From assembly GCA_048615375.1 (NCBI GenBank), contig JBMCLJ010000017.1, forward strand, positions 1-18,994: 18,994 nucleotides of DNA, written 5' to 3'. This DNA is from JBMCLJ01 sp048615375. GTDB lineage: Bacteria > Patescibacteriota > Dojkabacteria > JAOAGR01. Both the position numbers and the translations under genes were made by a program. The notes under the pieces are model-generated. The model worked only from the letters and a program-made list of their open reading frames with translations. It did not search any database and was not told where the DNA came from. Positions 15,434 through 18,994 of this stretch are shown in pieces (position 1 is the first letter of the stretch; each line of letters begins with the position of its first letter).

Positions 15434-15521
15434 TGAGCATAGCCTGGCAGATCTAACTCAGGAAGAGTATGTAGTACTACTTTTCATGCTACAATACCCC
15501 GATGTCTACGGCGAAAACTAA
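15420..15521 (+). CDS. Possible 33-codon upstream ORF overlapping the uup start
   Basis: ATG 15420 follows GGAGGGGG (15411-15418). The frame encodes MEMVNEHSLADLTQEEYVVL and 13 more residues, ending at TAA 15519-15521, 20 bp inside uup. The product looks plausible (LTxEEY...LL), and upstream peptides control some ABC-F genes. However, the purine-rich SD is also the complement of Pro codons of the minus-strand remnant, so it may be coincidental. If the promoter at 15487-15495 is real, this frame is not on the uup transcript. Confidence 0.3.
   Translation: MEMVNEHSLADLTQEEYVVLLFMLQYPDVYGEN
15487..15495 (+). promoter_or_regulatory. Extended -10 promoter placed for a leaderless uup mRNA
   Basis: TGCTACAAT fits TGnTATAAT with one mismatch. 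It ends 6 nt before the uup ATG (15502), so the first transcribed base would be at or beside the A of ATG. uup has no SD, which agrees. No -35 is visible. Confidence 0.5.
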
Positions 15522-17367
15522 GGTTCTTCTTACCGCGAAGGATATTGAAACCCATATCGCAGACCAAAAGATACTGGATGGGGTCACGTTTTCTATTCAC
15601 CAGGGAGAAAAGGTTGGTCTGGTCGGTAGGAACGGAAGCGGCAAAACAACGCTGTTAAAAATCCTTGCAGGAGTTGATGTCCAGGACAATGGGTGGGTGG
15701 AGAAGCGGCAGGAGGTGGTTATTAGCTATGTCTCCCAAAGTCCGGAAATGGATCTGGATGCAACGGTGTATGATATCTTACTCTCCGGCGCGGATCAAAT
15801 TCTGGATGTAATCAACGAGTACACGCACACTCCTGACGATTCAGAAAAAAAACACGAACTCTTTGAAACCATTCAACATGCCGATGGCTGGAACCTGGAA
15901 AACCAGGTGCACGCGATAATAAACAAAATGCACCTGCCAGACCGGGATAAACCAGTAGCAAGCCTGTCTGGAGGGGAGAAAAGAAGGCTCGCGATAGCCA
16001 GATCTTTAATCGCCAATCCCGACCTGCTCATTCTCGATGAACCTACCAATCATCTCGATACAGAAAGTATTGAGTGGTTGCAGGATTTCCTCAAAAAATT
16101 CCGGGGGGCGTGTCTTTTTGTAACTCACGACCGCTATTTTCTTGATGAAGTAGCGACAAGAATCCTGGAGATTTCCCGCGGGAAAATATATTCGCACTCA
16201 GGTGGCTACACAGAGTATATTCTCAAAAAAGCTGAAAGGGAGTTTTACGAAGCACGGGCAGAACAAGAACGTCAGAAGTTTCTGAAAAAAGAGCTTGCGT
16301 GGATAGCCCGATCTCCCCAGGGAAGGACTACCAGGGCAAAAGGCCGTATCCAGCGATACGAAAAAATCCAGAGCAAGGAAGTGACCCTAAAAGATGTTGA
16401 TGTGGATATGATTATTCCGACTCCACCGGGACTCAGCGACCGGGTACTGGATGTGAAGAAGGTGAGCTATGAGCTGAGTGGCAGGGTATTGTTCCGCGAC
16501 ATTACGCTTCAATTTGCTCAGGGTATGCGTGTTGGAGTTGTAGGACGGAATGGCAGTGGTAAGAGCACATTCCTCAAGACCATTGTCGGGAAGCTTCGTC
16601 CGACTTCGGGCACGATCGACATAGCGGCGAGGACAGAAGTGAACTACTCGGATCAGGAAAAGCTTATTCTTGATCCTGAAAGTACCGTCATTGACCAGGT
16701 TGGAGAAAACAGCGCGCTGGTACATATAGGTGGGAGGACTCTTGACGCCAGGGCGTACCTGAAGCGTTTCCTATTTACTGAGAAGCAGTTTTACAGCCTT
16801 GTGAAAAATCTTTCCGGCGGAGAAACAAGTCGTTTGATCCTGGCGAAGATTTTAAAGAGTGGTGGGAATTTCCTTATCCTCGATGAACCAACTAATGACT
16901 TGGATCTGCCGACGTTGCGGGTGCTTGAAGAAGCTCTTATTAACTTTGATGGCTGTGTGCTGGTTGTCAGTCACGACAGGTATTTTCTCGACCGGGTGGC
17001 AACGCATATTCTTGGTTTTGAAGAAGATGGGGCTACACGGTTTCTGGCAGGAGACTATTCACATTATAAAAAGGTAAAGGATGGGGTGCTACCAGAGAAT
17101 GAGAGTTGTACACCTCAAGTAGACAACCGGGTAGAATCACCACAGAAACCAGCGAAAATCGATTACGCGAAAAAAAAAGAAATTGACCGGATTGAGCGAC
17201 AGATTACCCGGCTTGAACAAGAGGTAAAGCAGTGTTCCGATAAATTCCTCCACCCTGACCTCTACACCACTGATCAGGACAAGATCCCCCAGCTCACGAA
17301 GGAATTAAATGAGGCGAAGGGGAAATTGGAGGAATTGTACAGGAAATGGGAGGATCTGGTGGGGTGA
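15502..17367 (+). CDS. uup: ABC-F ATPase, Uup type
   Basis: The 621-aa soluble protein has two ABC domains and acts on ribosomes or DNA intermediates rather than in transport. Domain 1 has Walker A GRNGSGKT (42-49), signature LSGGE (155-159) and DEPTNHLD. Domain 2 has GRNGSGKS (348-355), LSGGE (437-441) and DEPTNDLD. The linker contains ELAWIARSPQGRTTRAKGRI, matching the Uup-type P-site tip region. The C-terminus (about 555-621) is a charged coiled coil (KKKEIDRIERQITRLEQEVK), the DNA-binding domain typical of Uup. Both ATP sites look intact. Uup limits replication-associated recombination and transposon excision in E. coli and has ribosome-linked roles; antibiotic protection is a less likely alternative. 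Confidence 0.92.
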   Translation: MSTAKTKVLLTAKDIETHIADQKILDGVTFSIHQGEKVGLVGRNGSGKTTLLKILAGVDVQDNGWVEKRQEVVISYVSQSPEMDLDATVYDILLSGADQILDVINEYTHTPDDSEKKHELFETIQHADGWNLENQVHAIINKMHLPDRDKPVASLSGGEKRRLAIARSLIANPDLLILDEPTNHLDTESIEWLQDFLKKFRGACLFVTHDRYFLDEVATRILEISRGKIYSHSGGYTEYILKKAEREFYEARAEQERQKFLKKELAWIARSPQGRTTRAKGRIQRYEKIQSKEVTLKDVDVDMIIPTPPGLSDRVLDVKKVSYELSGRVLFRDITLQFAQGMRVGVVGRNGSGKSTFLKTIVGKLRPTSGTIDIAARTEVNYSDQEKLILDPESTVIDQVGENSALVHIGGRTLDARAYLKRFLFTEKQFYSLVKNLSGGETSRLILAKILKSGGNFLILDEPTNDLDLPTLRVLEEALINFDGCVLVVSHDRYFLDRVATHILGFEEDGATRFLAGDYSHYKKVKDGVLPENESCTPQVDNRVESPQKPAKIDYAKKKEIDRIERQITRLEQEVKQCSDKFLHPDLYTTDQDKIPQLTKELNEAKGKLEELYRKWEDLVG

Positions 17368-17392
17368 AAATGAAGTGCGTGTTATATCACTA

Positions 17393-17434
17393 CGGAATAT
17401 AATCCGAGAATAATTATATTCGGGTTGTAATCCG
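17393..17434. promoter_or_regulatory. Two tandem CGG-N8-CCG dyads with embedded -10 boxes
   Basis: CGGAATATAATCCG (17393-17406) and CGGGTTGTAATCCG (17421-17434) are 28 bp apart and share CGG, TAATCCGA. Between and across them GAATATAAT (17395-17403) and ATTATATTC (17413-17421) form a perfect 9-bp inverted repeat. TATAAT (17398-17403) sits in copy 1 and TGTAAT (17426-17431) in copy 2. The array lies 6 bp before ATG 17441. It looks like a double operator over the promoter of the second ATPase. No regulator is identified. Confidence 0.45.
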
Positions 17435-17440
17435 AAGTGG

Positions 17441-18703
17441 ATGCTGGTAGTATATCGTATGGAAGTGGGTAATTCATTGTATGCGTTTTTAGAGCGGGTA
17501 AATCCCTGGTGGGAAATGGGGGCTTACCGTTTTGATGTGTATGAGAGGAACTATTATCTTCGGCTAATCCATCAAAATAAAAGCAGATTAATCAAAATAC
17601 TCATTGGAGCAAGACGCGTGGGTAAAACAAGTATTTTAAGAAGTTTAATTAACTTGTACCTGGAAATCGCCTACTCAAAAAAAGTAATCTTCTTGCCAGG
17701 CGAGTTGCCAGAGCTACGTAAACGTGGAATAAGAAGTACTCTGGAAATGCTTGAGAAAAAACTGGAAATCGACATCTTCCGTGATGAAACCTACGTATTT
17801 ATTGACGAAGTTCAGGAAGTAGATAACTGGCAGCAGGATGTTAAGTTGCTGTATGACAATACGCGAATAAGGTTTTTTGTAAGTGGTTCATCAAGTCTGA
17901 TTTTGAAAAAAGAGACGTCCAAACTCACCGGGCGGTTTATATTATTGAATGTGTTTCCCTTGAGTTTTAGAGAATATCTGGAATTTTCTGATCAGCAGGG
18001 CAAACATGAAGATGATCTTCTGGAAGAATACCTGCATTTCGGGGGATACCCGGAATATGTCCTGAACAAAGATCCGGTTTACTTGCAGCAAGCAGTAGAA
18101 AGTACGCTTTACCGAGAACTTTTGGATTACTATGGTATACGGAATCCTTCCCGGCTCACGCAATTGGTCGCTTTTCTGGCGGATAAATCAGGGACTCCCG
18201 TTTCTGCGAATAGGATCGCAACTGACTTGAAAATTGACGACAAGACTGCGAAGTTTTATCTTGAGTATCTTGAGTCAGTTTTTTTAGTGTATCCAGTACA
18301 TCGCTATGGTATGTCGCATCGGGTAAGTAAAAGCTCATTACCCAAGTACTATTTCAATGACACAGGAATTTTAAGCATTATGGGAATCCGTAAAAGAATT
18401 GGTCATCTTATAGAAAACGCGGTATTTCTTGAATTAATGCGAAGAGAGGTATTTGTTGAAAAGCCACGAATTTACTATGACCTGATCAATGGTCAGGAAA
18501 TTGACTTCCGATGCAGAGAGGATCTGTACGAGATAAAAAGTCAAAAAGCAGGGCTGGAACATGAATTGCTCAGGCTGGAGGGGATAGAAGAGACTATTAA
18601 TGTAGTCATGCACAACTACTCCAGCGTCTCCAACCGAGAGTTACCCGCGTTGAGGAATGTAAAGTATGTGGATTTGAAGAGGTTTTTGATGGGAGAGGGG
18701 TAG
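17441..18703 (+). CDS. Second AAA_14 ATPase with DUF4143 domain
   Basis: The 420-aa P-loop protein is a distant paralogue of 2673-3869. The N-terminus carries the family motif NPWW (residues 21-24) before Walker A GARRVGKT (56-63). Walker B is VFIDEVQ (Asp122, Glu123), followed by sensor FFVSGSSSLIL, LTGRF, FPLSFREYLEF and FGGYPEYVL. A winged-helix stretch (SANRIATDLKIDDKTAKFYL) leads into DUF4143 with FNDTGIL, GQEIDF and YEIKSQK, the Asp...Glu-x-Lys pattern of PD-(D/E)XK folds. ATG 17441 is used because it retains NPWW; ATG 17459 would too. All ATPase motifs are intact. Cellular role unknown; the family is common in archaea and candidate-phylum bacteria. Confidence 0.9.
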   Translation: MLVVYRMEVGNSLYAFLERVNPWWEMGAYRFDVYERNYYLRLIHQNKSRLIKILIGARRVGKTSILRSLINLYLEIAYSKKVIFLPGELPELRKRGIRSTLEMLEKKLEIDIFRDETYVFIDEVQEVDNWQQDVKLLYDNTRIRFFVSGSSSLILKKETSKLTGRFILLNVFPLSFREYLEFSDQQGKHEDDLLEEYLHFGGYPEYVLNKDPVYLQQAVESTLYRELLDYYGIRNPSRLTQLVAFLADKSGTPVSANRIATDLKIDDKTAKFYLEYLESVFLVYPVHRYGMSHRVSKSSLPKYYFNDTGILSIMGIRKRIGHLIENAVFLELMRREVFVEKPRIYYDLINGQEIDFRCREDLYEIKSQKAGLEHELLRLEGIEETINVVMHNYSSVSNRELPALRNVKYVDLKRFLMGEG

Positions 18704-18744
18704 TTACCACTTCAAAACGGCAGTGATTCATCGTCGTTCACTGT

Positions 18745-18758
18745 CCCCGATACCGGGG
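18745..18758. other. GC-rich hairpin CCCCG-ATAC-CGGGG
   Basis: A 5-bp perfect stem with a 4-nt loop lies between the ATPase stop (18703) and the converging minus-strand frame. Flanking ACT and AGT could extend it across a 2-nt bulge. No T-run follows on either strand. It resembles the hairpin at 839-855. Confidence 0.35.
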
Positions 18759-18842
18759 AGTATTCTACTTCTAGGTTTTGTAACAGTAACTGTGTCGTCA
18801 AACAGCGTGCCAATCATTCGGGTGTATTTTCGCAGAATCACA

Positions 18843-18994
18843 CTACTCCATCAACTCAAGAATTTTAAATTTAGCGTGTTCCTTCTCGTGCAATTCCTGC
18901 GCAAAACCAGGAAGCTCTTCTCGTGTAAACGCAATAAGGTCTATACTGGTCCATCCAATCTGTACAAAAATCAATAAGGTAATAAGCTGTAGTA
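18843..18994 (-). CDS. Probable C-terminal end of an unrecognised minus-strand protein (partial)
   Basis: Fifty codons on the minus strand run from the right edge to TAG (18845-18843). The last part, SIDLIAFTREELPGFAQELH then EKEHAKFKILELME, has a protein-like amphipathic composition and a typical ending. The overlapping plus-strand frame at 18723-18977 is Ser-, Arg- and Phe-rich and less convincing. The beginning lies outside the window, and no family is recognised. It would converge with the ATPase gene. Confidence 0.4.
   Translation of the reverse strand, partial: LQLITLLIFVQIGWTSIDLIAFTREELPGFAQELHEKEHAKFKILELME

Noticed and set aside
18723..18977. 84-codon plus-strand frame near the right edge
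   Set aside because: It has no SD and its Ser/Arg/Phe-rich composition looks like the complement of the more protein-like minus-strand frame ending at 18843.
1..18994. CRISPR array, rRNA or complete tRNA genes
   Set aside because: No regularly spaced direct repeats and no recognisable rRNA or tRNA sequence were seen.

Overview
The window reads as chromosomal DNA of a low-to-moderate GC bacterium that uses the standard code. TAA, TAG and TGA all end genes at sensible family lengths, several of them at tight overlaps with the next gene. Three things together suggest a Candidate Phyla Radiation (Patescibacteria)-like organism: two AAA_14/DUF4143 ATPases, many genes without a Shine-Dalgarno (SD) sequence, and extended -10 promoters placed almost on the start codon. 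This is an inference from gene style only. UmuDC, a LysR regulator and an inositol-1-phosphate synthase are unusual for the smallest members of that group.

Layout. (1) 1-783: the end of an unrecognised gene, then a hypothetical gene whose perfect SD is followed by an apparently frameshifted start. (2) 800-2623: a promoter, a GC-rich hairpin, and the overlapping pair umuD-umuC (error-prone polymerase V). (3) 2673-3869: an AAA_14/DUF4143 ATPase. (4) 3903-7989: probably one operon of a GT1 glycosyltransferase, a polytopic histidine kinase without a neighbouring response regulator, and an alpha/beta hydrolase interrupted by one in-frame TGA. (5) 8004-8758: a promoter and a membrane-anchored extracytoplasmic protein. 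(6) 8811-12292: a dyad, then a four-gene run of ABC ATPase, ABC-2 permease, OmpR-type regulator and intramembrane-sensing-type kinase, resembling peptide-antibiotic sensing and efflux modules. (7) 12289-14410: ino1 on the minus strand, ending in a 4-bp stop-to-stop overlap with the kinase, and a divergent LysR regulator. (8) 14411-15520: a degraded stretch with a possible gene remnant, a 78-nt segment that can fold as a three-way junction, an IS630-type transposase N-terminus, and a decapitated membrane-protein gene on the other strand. (9) 15487-17367: uup (ABC-F). (10) 17393-18703: two tandem CGG-N8-CCG dyads and a second AAA_14/DUF4143 ATPase. (11) The right edge holds a small GC-rich hairpin and probably the C-terminus of a minus-strand gene.

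Functionally the window mixes DNA damage tolerance (UmuDC), cell-envelope sensing and export (two kinases, BcrAB-like transporter, glycosyltransferase, anchored protein), ribosome-associated ABC-F function and inositol-phosphate synthesis. I see no clearly complete undescribed system. The most useful leads are the TGA-split hydrolase, the three-way-junction element, the orphan kinase coupled to a glycosyltransferase, and the leaderless-type promoters.
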